DNA of 64,000 nucleotides from Stratiolaelaps scimitus (GCA_019614645.1 JABWDB010000004.1:9734001-9798000); one strand, 5' to 3'; shown: positions 46,610 to 58,628, counted from the stretch's first letter. Made by a program: numbers and translations. Notes: generated from the sequence alone by a model not told the origin.

Positions 46610-49479
46610 ATGTGTCACCATACTGTGCTTTGCCTCGTCGCTGTGCTGGCCAGCCTGAGTAGTCAATTATTCGCAAAGAAGATCATCTTAATGGAAGGAT
46701 ACGACCCGGAAAAGGTTGAAATGCTTCGGACTCGTTCGACCAGCCCGAACGTCAGAGGCTAATGCTTGTGAAGGCAAAGCGAGTTTAACAGAAATCACTC
46801 CCACTCGGGACTTCTATAGTTACATCGACAATGGGCTAATTGAACATTTGCTATTTTGAGGTACAAAATTGTGCGATAGTAAATGAACATCGTACACTTT
46901 CAGATTCAAGGCGTATGGTTCATGTGGCGAACCAATTCGGCGATCTTTGACGAGGTGAGTTGTATCAAGTTTGATATGGAGCACGACGCCGGTGCTGGGG
47001 ATCTCTACCGGGTACTGTCACATTGGACAAACACTAAGTGAGTGCATCGACAGAGAAACTAATGGCTCGTTATCTTTAGGGGGCAGATAATGATTGGCAA
47101 CTTGCGAATGACAGAACGCAAAACAAGAAATGCTTTCTGTCATCATCTGTTCAATGAAGATGCCATTGGCAAGCGTCTCACCATTTACGCTTTCAGCCAA
47201 AAAGGAAGAAGTTTCTGTACAAAATCGTCACGGATGACGAATAATGGATATTCTACCACAATCCACAATGCAAGAACGGGTGCTGAGATCAAGGATTTAT
47301 GGATGTAATGCCATTGGAAGAAAGCACTCGATTACGAACTGCTAAATCTGATGAAACCATCAACGGAGACCGTTACACGAGACAACTCAGCAAACTGAGT
47401 GAAGAAGTTGACACAAAACGGCCTTAAGCTGGTAAAGGACAACAGAAAGTCATATTGCAACGAGATCCACATGCCGCCCGATTAATGGGTGAGGGCCACA
47501 GAACGAGAGGGACATTGATTTGATTAAGATTTGATTCGTTCAAAAGATACAGCAAGTCAAAGAGAGTAGACAAAAAATTCGGAACGAACTTACGACTCAA
47601 CCTAGTATAATGTAATAAGCAAATGACGTTTGCTGATGACCAATTGTCCTATAACGAGTACACGTCGTTTGAATCTCTTGTTATATAATAGTATCGAAAG
47701 TATATCATACAAATGGTTTTGTCCGGGATACATGATATTGTATAATGCCAATTTTCAGAGGGCAGTACAAGAAACGAGAGTTCAATGTCATCGACGATCG
47801 AACTCTCAAAGCGCGATATTTTTTCGAATCCGAAGGTGAGTGGCTTACATTAATTACAATTCGCTAACGTGGTTTAATGAAGGATTTAATTTGACCGGCA
47901 CAATTTGCATTCGACCTCAAGAGCTACTACATTCGTGTAGTTGATCGCACCCCAATCAGTAAATGACACGATCGGGTCGAATGTCGCAGAGTGGGGACAG
48001 GATTTCGTGCATATATATATTGCTGCGAAGTACTATAGTTTCTTCGGAAGCAGTGGACTCACTCTACTTGAAATTCACTCGTTTCGTTCGCACGCTAACG
48101 TCTTCTTTGATACAGTGGCAGTCTTGTTTACACAACAAATAGCCTTTCTCCAACACACTATCGCTGTTGGGTCACTTAGCTAACCTTGTTCTGCACGATT
48201 GGGTGATCCTCCCACCTCAGGTGGTTGCACTACATTAAATACTATAATCATGGACACGATAAGGTATGACGTAGAAATTCCCGCATGCCCGTGCTATCGG
48301 CATCTGTGCCTAAGCTCACGAGCTGTTTTGCCACTCCGACAACGGTTCTCTGAACTCTCGAAGTTTCTCTGCTCAAATGTGTTTACTTGTATACTTAAGA
48401 TATACACACATTCACGACTGTGGAGCACGTTCACTCATGGCGCAGCAGTAACCGGATGTGCCTACTTACCTGCAAACGCAGACATAGCCTGGTGGACTTG
48501 TGATCGCTACGGACAATACACGATATGTGTAACCTTCCCTTAGTCTCTCGAATTGTATGCATATTATTGCATTGCGCTGTGGTGTAATCGTCTACTTAGG
48601 CGGCAGGTTTAATATAGCGAAATTCATAATTTATTCACACGGTGTTGTGTTGTATATACTTAGCTAGGTATCTGGTAAAATTGTACAACAGTAGGGAAGT
48701 AGTCGATATCTATATAGAAGTTGACTGAGATGTTTTGTATGGACGTTTCAGCCGATAAGGTAGCCCTTAGCATTATGGGCACTGACTACACGAGCTGGAT
48801 TGTTGGCTACGGACGTAACGCAGGCAGAGGTAACATTTTCTGACTGTACGCTAAGAGGTTCCCTCATTCTGCAAGCGATATATCTTTTAGATACTCGAAG
48901 GTTTGGCTAAGTGGCTGACTGACTGGTAAATGAGCAATATATATATATAAATGATGAATGATGAAGATATCAGGTAGACGAGCACAGACAGCCAGCAACG
49001 GGACACAATCATCCCCACTATTCAAGAGATGTATAATAGAAAGTTGGCCGTTTCTAACGACAAAAAAACTCTCACTTTCTCAGTGACTATTATCGAATCC
49101 CGTCGGGGAGGCGTAGTATTAAATACGATCTTGCTTCCAACGATCGCCACACGATTCGACAGTCGGCCACACGCTCAATTGATAAATAAGCGGATTAGTG
49201 GAAATCTGCACACGACTCAAATATTGTCCATCGTCCATAGATGCTATCTAGGATAAGACCAACTTACCTTGTCTATTTCGTCAGCCGCTACACGTGAGCA
49301 ATATACTATGGCTCACTTGTTCTTCTCTGTGTGCACTAACAGATTCGTACTTCGTCGCCACCCGAACCAAGGTCGTTCCCGAAGAAGCCAAGGGTCCAAT
49401 CGAAGAGATTCTCAAAACGAACGAGGTTGAGCGGGACTGGCAGATTATCAACCAGGACGACTGTCCCGCAGAACACTAA
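46610..49479 (+). CDS. Secreted lipocalin-like protein A
   Basis: Joins 46610-46714, 46904-47037, 47759-47835, 48752-48829 and 49343-49479; 531 bases, 176 residues. A signal peptide (about residues 1-22, ending SSQLFA) precedes KKIILMEGYDPEK. Exon 2 begins with the lipocalin GxW block QGVWFMW. Exon 4 carries SIMGTDYTSWIVGYG, matching the second conserved lipocalin block (TDY). Exon 5 forms the C-terminal helix region. One Cys in exon 2 and one near the C-terminus could form the usual lipocalin disulphide. Lipocalins bind small hydrophobic ligands outside the cell; the ligand here is unknown. The first intron is only 189 bases and its donor AAG|GTTGAA is weak, but the paralog splices at the same place. 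Gene B (55843-58628) is a paralog with the same exon lengths. Confidence 0.88.
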
Positions 49480-50366
49480 AGTGTTCGCGTTGTGACGCCT
49501 TTTAACCTGACTCTTTGCCTTGACCCCTGACGTTGTTCGCCTGCGACGATCGGTGCAGAGAACTACATTTCAATAACATACTCCATCTTTATTTTTGATT
49601 CGGGTCGCCCTCGGCTGCATCTGCCCAATCGAATGATTGAGTAAGTGTCCTGCTGCTCTCGCCAGTTGATCGAGCTTCGCTTGTTCGAACTTCTGTGACG
49701 TTAGCTCGGATGCTCAGCTTTGCTGAATCGCCGTAACAATTGCGTTATGGCTAGATACAATCTGAGCCGCAACTATCATACGCTTTTATAAAAAAAAAAT
49801 TCGTTTATACAAAATAAACAAACGCTACAAGTGCTACTTTAAGAATCAACTATGGCAAATAAATATCGAACTCTATCTGAACAAAGATAAATAAAACCAC
49901 TCAAAATACAATTGGCTACCATCGTTCACTTCCAGTTGTCCTCATGCGTGCAAGAGGGTCGTGCTAGTAACGCGGATAAAGACCTCGTCAAAAAACAATG
50001 ATTCCAATGGGTCCTAGCAACGTATGCTTATCGGCACATAGACATATAGACCTAACTATAGGACTGCATACTGAAAAGAGTATTGAGCGCAATGAAAAAA
50101 TTAGAAAAAATATATATTCCACCACGACGTCACCATGATTCTTTTAAAGCATCAACGTGTTTTGCTAACCTGTAATATGGTGACCGGTGCTGTCCCTGAT
50201 TTGCATTGTCGTGGCGAATACGGCAGGGTTCGTTTATGACGTCAACGTGCTATGCCAATTTTTTTTTCTTCGATATAGCTGACCTTCAGCTTCCATTCCA
50301 TGACAGGCATTGGTACCGCTGTATCGAATCGCCGGTACATGTGTCGACATGATGTGTTCTTGAGGT

Positions 50367-50422
50367 AGTGCTGCCATGCGTAGTAGAGTCCTTTGCAGGA
50401 CTCTAGTACGCATGGCAGCACT
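50367..50422. repeat. Inverted repeat (hairpin), 26-bp arms, 4-base loop
   Basis: Arms 50367-50392 and 50397-50422 are complementary at 25 of 26 positions (outer end AGTGCTGCCATGCGTA) with loop TTGC. Such a stem could fold as RNA, but the near-perfect pairing is more like a recent inverted duplication than a typical microRNA precursor. Confidence 0.93.
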
Positions 50423-51163
50423 CAATTCTTAGTTGACAGCTGGAGCCATAGCGAGTCAAACATGCCACAACACAAATTTGCATAATTCAGTGCCATTGTG
50501 TAAGTAATAGCAGAAAAATATCGTTCGTAATAAATCGCTTTCGTTTTACGATGGCCCAAAGGCTGTCAACAATTATTGCCGTCATCGGAGTGATGATGGC
50601 AATAATAGAGCAGCTCAATGTTAGCTTTAGATAGAGCAGCTCAATGTTAGTGACATGTCATGACTAGAAAATATATCGTTGCAATCTTGGGTATTATTAT
50701 CATTTTTATTATTTTTAGTACATTATTTATAATGAACGTACAATAGTTTTCGTGATTTATACAGTAGACAGGTAGCGGGTCGAGATTTGATAGTGGGTAC
50801 AAACACTTAGAGTGTAGCGTTACAGCACCGAGCAAAAAAACACTCTAAAACTGGACAAAAATTATTCTTACTTTCAAATAGCAGAAGTATCGACACTCTA
50901 GTGACAAATTATGATTATTTGATGCAATCGCTAATATAGCATATTGAGAGCTGAGCACTGTCATCTCATCAGCGACGTTATCAGTTGATTAGATTTGCTC
51001 TTTTAGGATCGGAGGCGGGGTAATCCATAATATTTACGAACAGGTATCATCTGGGTCGTGATTACCGTCAGTGTCATAGGGGATATGGTGGAATACATTG
51101 ACTGTATATCTACCTATAAAATAGTTAGTAGGTGACTATTGTATATTTAGGTTGTATATTTAC

Positions 51164-51216
51164 GCCGAGAGCAGTACCGTGGACGTTACATGTTGGCTGC
51201 GGGTCAGCCCGGAAAA
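51164..51216 (+). repeat. tRNA-derived SINE, family 1 (3' fragment)
   Basis: GCAGTACCGTGGACGTTA, ATGTTGGCT and GTCAGCCCG recur here in the same order and spacing as in the element at 8428-8606, with a few substitutions. The tRNA-like head is absent. Confidence 0.8.
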
Positions 51217-51298
51217 TTTATTTATAGTTTATTGAGATCGAGATGAATGGTCTCATTATCTACGGCGAGATGACGACTTTTTTAGATCTATTTAAACA

Positions 51299-51322
51299 TA
51301 TATATATATATATATATATATA
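51299..51322. repeat. (TA)n microsatellite
   Basis: Pure TA run about 80 bases after the SINE fragment, echoing the SINE/(TA)n association near 8.4-8.6 kb. Confidence 0.95.
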
Positions 51323-52007
51323 GGAAATCTATGACAGTTCCTCTCCTAAATTTAAGTTGGATGCAGGCTCCGTCTTGTTCTCCATCTCTTACCATCATAA
51401 GCCACTTGTAGACGATTCGGAACTTGTCGAGTACACGTCATCTTTGACCTTACGATGGGTCAAGTTAGCGTTGAATACGTTGGTTAGTCGTGAGTTCGTT
51501 CGAAATCTTGGTCGTTGATTTAGTCTAGAGCAAATGATTGCCATGTTTTGTCCTGGTCTTAGTTGATTTGCATGCCGTTGGCTAACCTTATCATCGATTT
51601 GTACCTTATGCATTTCATCAGACGATTCTGTGTGGTGCAAAACCTGGCGGCCTAGTTGGTTTGGCTTGATTACGAAAGTCTTGAACGTATACAAGTAAAC
51701 ATTTTTAAACGCTGTGAAACAGCGTCAACTATAATTCGTCTACATAAAAGATTTTATATATATATATATAGGAGAGGGCTAATCCTGAGAAAATATTCCG
51801 TGTGGAGATTCAAAGGTTCAAAAAAGCCATATTGAAACATATCGAGATTTATTAAACACGTATTTAGAAAGCATACCCGTACATCAGCTGTGAACTGATG
51901 TCTGAGAGGAGGATAAGGCTAAACAACCAGAAAACATAGGCGGATACCCATTGAATGAGCACTGCTCGCATAATTATGACAAATCTATTCAATCGTGAAG
52001 ACGGAAA

Positions 52008-52029
52008 CGATATTGTCTAGACAATATCG
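52008..52029. repeat. Perfect 22-bp palindrome
   Basis: CGATATTGTCT is followed directly by its reverse complement AGACAATATCG, with no spacer. It lies about 500 bases downstream of the ACTMAP-like gene's stop codon, in its 3' flank. Confidence 0.92.
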
Positions 52030-52543
52030 GATACATTCTCTATATAAATGTGCGACTGATACTAGTTGATGATACGGTGCGTTTCTAGGTAAATTTTTGC
52101 TATCTATATTTCACAATAGATTTGCTCGTCATATTAGATCGAAAGATACTTTGGTTTATTCACGTAAGTGGAGTGATGACAACGCTAAATTTCTCGTAAA
52201 TTCATAATGATATTAATAGTAGTAGTAGTAATAGTAGTCGTAAAATGAGTATCACACTGCACAATGCATGACCTCGAAGCAGGGCGTTGAAAACGAATAT
52301 CAAATAGGACGAGGGGAATGGAGGGATACAGTATACAAATTTTATGTTCGAACATGTTGCATTATAAATAGTACGCCTTAAGTTAAGATCGCGTCAATAT
52401 GGGTCATACAATTGTTGCCCATACAACTTTCACCGCAAAATGCGTGAGTAGAGGTCAGATACAAAAAGGACACCGACACCATTTCAAAACAATCCTATGC
52501 GCTAGTACAAGTCTCATTTGAATGCATTTCCACAGTGAGGCAT

Positions 52544-53503
52544 CTACAGTTCACTCGGAACCTGGCTGACTCTGAGGTCTAATCGTAACACCTTGCCTCG
52601 AAGATTTTGCGCGATTTTCTCCGGTAATAGGTTATACCGGGAAATGTACAGGGGATGCATCTCAGTCAGCTGCATGCAGCTCGCGTGAAGCGTATCGAAC
52701 GACCAGACGTCAGGCTCGCTGTACCATCCATGTTGCGCTAACAACAAAAGTTCGCCTATTCTCGCGTTATCGTTGTGATAGTCGCGATCACCTCGGTAAA
52801 TCGGCTTCACAGCTGATAGTCTCTCAAGGTGGTCGACGTTTGCAGGGAACCAATAGCTGTTGTGCAGCATCAGCACTGAGCCAAATATCAACGCCCATTG
52901 CGCCTCAAGTCCGTTGAGCCTAGCCGGTCGGGCAGATCCCGTGGCGGCGTCGTACGGAACCAGGAAAACATTGCCGAGAAGGAGATCGCCCATCATGGAC
53001 TTCTTATCGGGGAAGTCGGCCACGTCGACGATTGCGTTATTGAGATACTTATCGCAAAGCGTTTTCAGGTTCCACGCATCAAAGATCTCTCCGTCATGAG
53101 TAAAGCCCATTTTTCGAGCCCATTCAAACATTTCACGGACATCTAATCGAACACCGACAATCGAGGCCGCCATCGCAACGGCCGTGAACGCGCACCATCG
53201 TTGCCCTTCATTAAGTACAGGATCCAGCTTACGATAGTTCATCACGGCAATCAAAGATGTGTTATTACCCTTTGGCCAATATCGGACCACACTGTTTACT
53301 GGGGCATCGCTGGCGGCAGCTAGCAACGACAAATGTTCGTTTGTCTTCGTCGCAGAAGAAGCCACATCAGCAGCCGCCTCGAAAGGGTATTGTCTACCAG
53401 ACGGCAGTAGATTGATGGACAGACGATTAATGTACTGCAAAAAGTATGTCCACGCAGACTGGAGCAGCATCATGCATACACTCGCAGCTCGCTGCTCGCT
53501 CAC
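52544..53503 (-). CDS. ACTMAP: ACTMAP-like (actin maturation protease, C19orf54/UPF0692 family), possibly catalytically altered
   Basis: A single-exon frame of 319 residues. ACTMAP is a cytosolic cysteine protease that removes the acetylated N-terminal Met or Cys residue of actin. Matching blocks are EGQRWCAFTAVAMAAS (Cys104 at the expected nucleophile), REMFEWARKMGFTHDGEIF, LLLGNVFLVPYD, AQWALIFGSVLM, LLLLAQHGWYSEPDVWSF and CMQLTEMHP. Length is close to that of the vertebrate proteins. In the human protein the fourth block reads HKAHWAV; here Gln202 occupies the His position, so the catalytic pair may be lost or met by another residue. The Gly following the nucleophile Cys is also Ala. No introns are seen although neighbouring genes have several, which may mean a retrocopy, but I find no poly(A) tract or flanking repeat. 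It lies antisense between two lipocalin paralogs. The first 30 residues have no clear counterpart. Confidence 0.82.
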   Translation of the reverse strand: MSEQRAASVCMMLLQSAWTYFLQYINRLSINLLPSGRQYPFEAAADVASSATKTNEHLSLLAAASDAPVNSVVRYWPKGNNTSLIAVMNYRKLDPVLNEGQRWCAFTAVAMAASIVGVRLDVREMFEWARKMGFTHDGEIFDAWNLKTLCDKYLNNAIVDVADFPDKKSMMGDLLLGNVFLVPYDAATGSARPARLNGLEAQWALIFGSVLMLHNSYWFPANVDHLERLSAVKPIYRGDRDYHNDNARIGELLLLAQHGWYSEPDVWSFDTLHASCMQLTEMHPLYISRYNLLPEKIAQNLRGKVLRLDLRVSQVPSEL

Positions 53504-55842
53504 AACAGCGACACTGTCCTTTTATTATCGATATATTGTGTGTATACCGAAATTGCTCGGGGCTGGATGCCCCGGACGACGATAGTGTAATCGTTGGCGG
53601 CAGATGGGTGAATCCACGATTTATTATACCCGCTTTGGTCACTCCTTGAGGCCTTGCGAATCGTCTCTGCTCCTACTGCTCACGTCGTCACTGATACATT
53701 CCATATGAGTCTATCGCTTAGAATCCAGTCAGTGCAACTCCGCTGTGAGTACCTCGCGGTTCCAGTCACTGCTGCAGTCGATGCTCCAGTACGGCGGGTT
53801 CAGTACGAATGAATTGGGAATCGATCAAGTGACCGAAATGTGCAGGAGCTGCAATGAGCAGACTGAAATGTGCAATATTGTGAACGCACAGCTGATGTTC
53901 CACGTCCAACTTGATTCGAAATTGCTTCGCATCTTCCGCTATGGTGGTTCTTGAGTGCGTGCACGCTACGCTGATCGAAGGTATATGTGCGTGTATGTCC
54001 GCATGTTCGTATTGAGCCACACAGATTATGTGGTAACGTTTCCCGAATACCTACGACAACTTGCTCTAATCAATTTGAAGGCAGATTTGCTAAAATTAAA
54101 CACTCATCAATTAGGAAAAGTAGGCCCGGTATCCCTCACCGATATCTTAATTTTACGTTAAGAAATATAATCATGTCTTCGTTCTGCAAGGACTACGATT
54201 AGACGGCAGAGACCTACAAATCAGAATATGTGATGTCCATGGGCATCAGGCGGTCTGGGCCTGACTCTCACGTCTACGAAAACTGAGAAGCGCGAGAAAC
54301 TGATAACGAACTGGTTATTGTCAACACCTTTCTGTGATCAATTCGATTGTCATCAAACGAGAGTCATTTGAACATTGTCATCATCATTTTCATTTCATAA
54401 TTCATCTATGTGAATGATGTTGTCAATGTGTTACTAATGAAAGTGTCTTTCTCGGAAGCCTTTGAATGTTGATTCGCATGTTGATTTGCATTTTCTTTAG
54501 ATTGACGCATGCTAACCTATAGAAGGTATTTTCAAAGTTCGTATAAAAATCGATTACAATTTAACTATGGAGAAAAAAACCCACTCAAGAAAAGAACATA
54601 TAAAATGGTGAGTGTCACTTCTGTTGCGGGGTGTTGTAACGCAATCGAGTGAAGCATCCTAACAATTAACATGCGAAGGGATCTGCTTCGTTCGTTGGGC
54701 TGCGTAAGATGTTATGCCAATGATACCAGATGACACAGTTTGTGAAGTTTATTCCACAGAAAGATCATAGCCTGAAACGTATATATACATATATAATTGT
54801 TATTCGAGCTAACCCTCAGCTGTTGCCCTATGTGACAGGCCTCAGCTCTTAACCTTAGCCCGATATATATATATATATAATCTCAAGCTTGCATATCTGC
54901 GTAGCACCTGGGAAAGACTCCGTCGAAATACAGTTACTAGACGTCGTTAGTTATAGACGTCGATTCTGCTGTAACTCTCTCATGGAGTTTGTAGTGATGT
55001 CAACTTACTAAACAAAGCGATGCTTAATCTTGACAATCTTTGGGGTCCATTGACAGTGTCAGGATTGGCAATTTACCATCGCGCAATAGCAGGCCTTGCA
55101 GCGATTGACGACACAACGAGTGCACTGATGACATCGCGCAAGGTTGGAGGATAGAATCTGCGTCAGAATAATCAGATCATATAGCATTGCTCTGGATTCC
55201 CAACTGAATACCCCAGTAAATTCATCCGCAAATGGATGCGTAGATGGGAGCAAAAAATACTATCCCATGTTACCACACGACTTGTTGGCGAATAGAAATT
55301 CGACTCATTAAAAAAGCAAATGTCATACCAGCCGACATTAGGCAGACATTAAAACATTGTTGTTAATACAATTACCCGGGCGTAATGACGTCTTTCCTAG
55401 AAAGGCAACGTCATCGGTAAAGTCACAGATTTCTAAATGAAATTTCACTCTGCTTGAAACGCTGCGCGCTTTTTGATACGTTTTATATTGGAGACGATTC
55501 TCGACCAAGTGGAAATGAATGGGGGCGTGGTGGTGAGATAATCGACGGCCAACAACAATCGTCGTGCTAGCGTCCTTTTTGCTCAATTAGGAGATGGCGA
55601 GCGAATTATCTATTGACCATCGCTCACTAATGAACACGTCTATTTTATTTACATACAACCACCTATACTGGTAGGGTGTAGCTGTTTGACAACCAGACCA
55701 TTCGCACTATCTCATATCTATAAGGAGGCAGTTAGCCCTTTCCAATAATGCGATGCATATAGATGTTACTTTCCACAGCATCATCGGGCAGACGTCAAAC
55801 AAGCTATGATTTTCTGCCAGCCAGTTGTTCATTGAACTGAGA
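53504..55842. other. Intergenic region upstream of the ACTMAP-like gene and lipocalin B
   Basis: About 2.3 kb between divergent start codons, so it should hold both promoters. Apart from short TA tracts near 54.8 kb I recognise nothing here. Sequence just upstream of 53503 is moderately GC-rich. Confidence 0.45.
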
Positions 55843-58628
55843 ATGTGTCCCTTAAATGGTTTACGTTTTATTGCTGTAGCGGCCGCACTCTGCGGACTAT
55901 CCTTAGGAAAGAAGATCATGTTAATGCAGGGATACGAGCCAGAAAAGGTTTGAACGTCGTGGATATGTGCGCTTAACCCTCCTGGGAGGACCTTTCGGAA
56001 CGGAGCAAAAAAATACACCTATTGCTTATAATCGTTGTACAATGGTATAGTTGACTGAAATGCTATCAGCAGCTCTGTCTGTTTATGTTGCAGTTCCGGA
56101 AATAAACCGCAAACGTTATGTTATGTATATAGGGAGGCGATTTTGGTAGATTCAGAATTGGTAGTTTTTTTTATATTCGTTCGCATGCGGAGACTGTTTT
56201 GTCTCCGCGCATCAAACCGCTTTCTGACTAGCAAATCATTGTTAAGTATAAGTGGCTGCTTTTGAGGACAATCGTAATTATACAACAACACATTTATCCG
56301 TAGTATCAGCTAGTAGACTAATTTTTCTATAACGGTACCACAATACACCATGTAGTCGATACTCTCGAACCATATAGCGCGCTCCATATACCCGCTATTC
56401 GACGCGAAAGTCGATTTCAAGACTATTCAGTACGTGCTACAATACCGAATTTCATCGGTGGACACGAATGAGATTACAATATTATCGTGGATCTACTAAA
56501 GTTTGCGGTTAAAGGCATAATTACAATGCTACAAGAACCCAGTATCACTGCCTGCCGAAATAGGCATGGTGACCGCCCCATCAAGAAAATCGATTTCGAG
56601 TCACTCTCAAGCCGTAGTGAGGTCAGCACCCCGGTTGCATATGACTTGATTTAATGACCCATTAAGAGATTTCGACTGTTGTGATCTGTATGCGGTCGAA
56701 AACGATGACTCGACATGTTCATCGTGCAGAGTAATAATTGCCACGGAATAAAAACATGAGTGAAATTTTTAAGTCAACGTCTGGATGTGTCTGTGTGTGT
56801 GTGTGTTTCAGGTACAAGGTCTGTGGTACGTGTGGCTTATTAATACAGCTGTTTTCGATGAGGACAGCTGTATTAAATTCGATCTGCATCATGATGAAGC
56901 TACGGCGGATCTCTATGCAATGATTTCGCACTGGACTACAACCGAGTGGGTTGTCTAAAAAATAAACCCGACTTAAAATATACCTCGCTCCGCGGCAACT
57001 AGCAATTTCATAAATGTATACAAAACAACTTGATGCAATTAGTCCAGGAATATGTAGAGCCAAAGACAATTATCACACTGCCATTTACTTCGAAATAGAT
57101 GACTGCACTTCGAATTGTATAATTGGTGGCCATGTGGGCGATACTTGCACTCGAATCCGAAACTAATTATTTGAGTATGAATCACACTAATGTGTTAATG
57201 TTGTGTGCTGGCGGAGGAGAGACACTTGGTCATGTAGACTTACATTTCTGAGGAAGTTTGAGTAATTATTCTATAGAGGATATGTACATGAAGTACGCAT
57301 GCAGTTTGATCAACTATGTAAATATAATAATTATAAATAGCCTACCAGCTGAATTGACGAGTAGGCTCTCTCCACGAAAAAATAGCTGCGGGCAGCCATG
57401 CTAACCTCTCGTCTTGTTTCTCGCAGGGGGATCTACAAAGAGACGAGATTTTATATCATCAACGACCGAACAGAAAAAGCAAGATACTTCTTCGAGTCTA
57501 CAAGTGAGTAGATGTCGGACGCGCACGAATTTCCTAAATAGGAAGTGCATAGAAAGCCGCTTTTTGTATGTACTTATATTTTCCCAAACGTATCATATAC
57601 GTATAGTATTAAGATGCTTCAGGGCGTTGCTCCCCCTAATCATTTCTAACCAAATAAAAGTGTTTTTTTTTGTATTCTCCATCGCTTGTGATAATAATAG
57701 CGGCGTTTAATAGGACGCGATCAATTTGATAACAGACGTCAGCTTCTTCAGAAATGCTATGGGTATATTTCATTCATGGCTGGCCGTCCACTGCGCTCGG
57801 TTGTTTCATGTCGTCATTTTTTAGGCCATAAAATGTATGTTTGCCTAATTAAACACCCATGCTTAATTATTCATTTAATAATTTGTTTTATCTGCACGTG
57901 GCAGCTGATAAAGTTGCTCTCAGCATCATGGGAACGGACTATGTCAGCTGGATCGTGGGATTTGGACATAGTGAAGGCAGAGGTACGTTTGTTACTAATA
58001 GAAATCCTTGAAAGGATCTGTTGTGGCGAAGGAGATTTATGAACAATGAATATTAGCCCTGCCAGGTATACGTTTATTGGTCCGTTTATCAGCTATCTCA
58101 GCTATTATCAGTTTATTTGTCCATCCTGTGCCAGTTTATTGGTTTATTAAAGGAACTGCAATTTTTACAATGCTTAGGTTGTCCTATATGGCACCGAGTC
58201 GCGGGACTCGAACCTGCGGTCTCTGGCCTTTTACTGCCGACTACTTAGGCTCCGTCCAAGCCACCGCGTTGACCGGGTAAATGATATAAAGACTGGCCGG
58301 TTAGCAAATCAGCCCTCGGCAAGCGGCCTAACGCTTCCGCGACATGCGTACTTTGCCTCACGAATCTTACCTCTTGAACTCTGCCTATCTCATACTGTGT
58401 AGGATACGGTCAGATCTCGCTTATTTCGAGTCCATTTGTAAACAAGCAAGCAAATATAATACTTTATGCCACTTCTGTGCTTCTTTCTCAGATACATATT
58501 TCGTGGCCACCCGAACGAAAACCGTTCCCGACGAGGCGAAAGGTCCTATTGAAGACATCCTCTCAAAAAATGAGGTCAATCGTGAGTGGCACGTTGTCAC
58601 TCAGGAGAACTGTCCTGAACAACATTAG
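55843..58628 (+). CDS. Secreted lipocalin-like protein B (paralog of A)
   Basis: Joins 55843-55947, 56812-56945, 57427-57503, 57905-57982 and 58492-58628. Exon lengths 105/134/77/78/137 are identical to gene A, giving 176 residues. A signal peptide ends near LCGLSLG, before KKIMLMQGYEPEK. Exon 2 starts with the lipocalin block QGLWYVW; exon 4 carries SIMGTDYVSWIVGFG; paired Cys residues lie in exon 2 and near the C-terminus. In exon 5, I count 29 of 44 residues identical to gene A. As with A, it is expected to be an extracellular binder of small hydrophobic ligands, with the ligand unknown. The first donor AAG|GTTTGA is non-consensus but conserved in position with A. Exon 2 contains a 10-bp inverted repeat (AATACAGCTG and its complement) not present in A. 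Confidence 0.88.
58126..58270 (-). repeat. tRNA-derived SINE, family 2 (copy 3), inside lipocalin B intron 4
   Basis: On the - strand the head reads GTGGCTTGGACGG, CTAAGTAGTCGGCAG and box B GGTTCGAGTCCCGCG. It continues into CATTGTAAAAATTGCAG and TTAATAAACCAATAAA, as in the fragments at 8988-9087 and 11078-11136. The + strand flank 58069-58125 repeats CGTTTATTGG/AGTTTATT motifs that look like the element's simple tail. Insertion is antisense to the host gene. Confidence 0.75.

Larger units (their letters stand above)
49480..52543. other. Intergenic region between lipocalin A and the ACTMAP-like gene
   Basis: No gene recognised. AATAAA motifs near 49816 and 49857 may end the lipocalin A transcript. 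Contains a long hairpin (50367-50422), a 26-base-period duplication of TAGAGCAGCTCAATGTTAG near 50607 and 50633, a family 1 SINE fragment, (TA)n tracts and a 22-bp palindrome (52008-52029). On the - strand AATAAA near 52152 could serve the ACTMAP-like gene. Confidence 0.5.
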
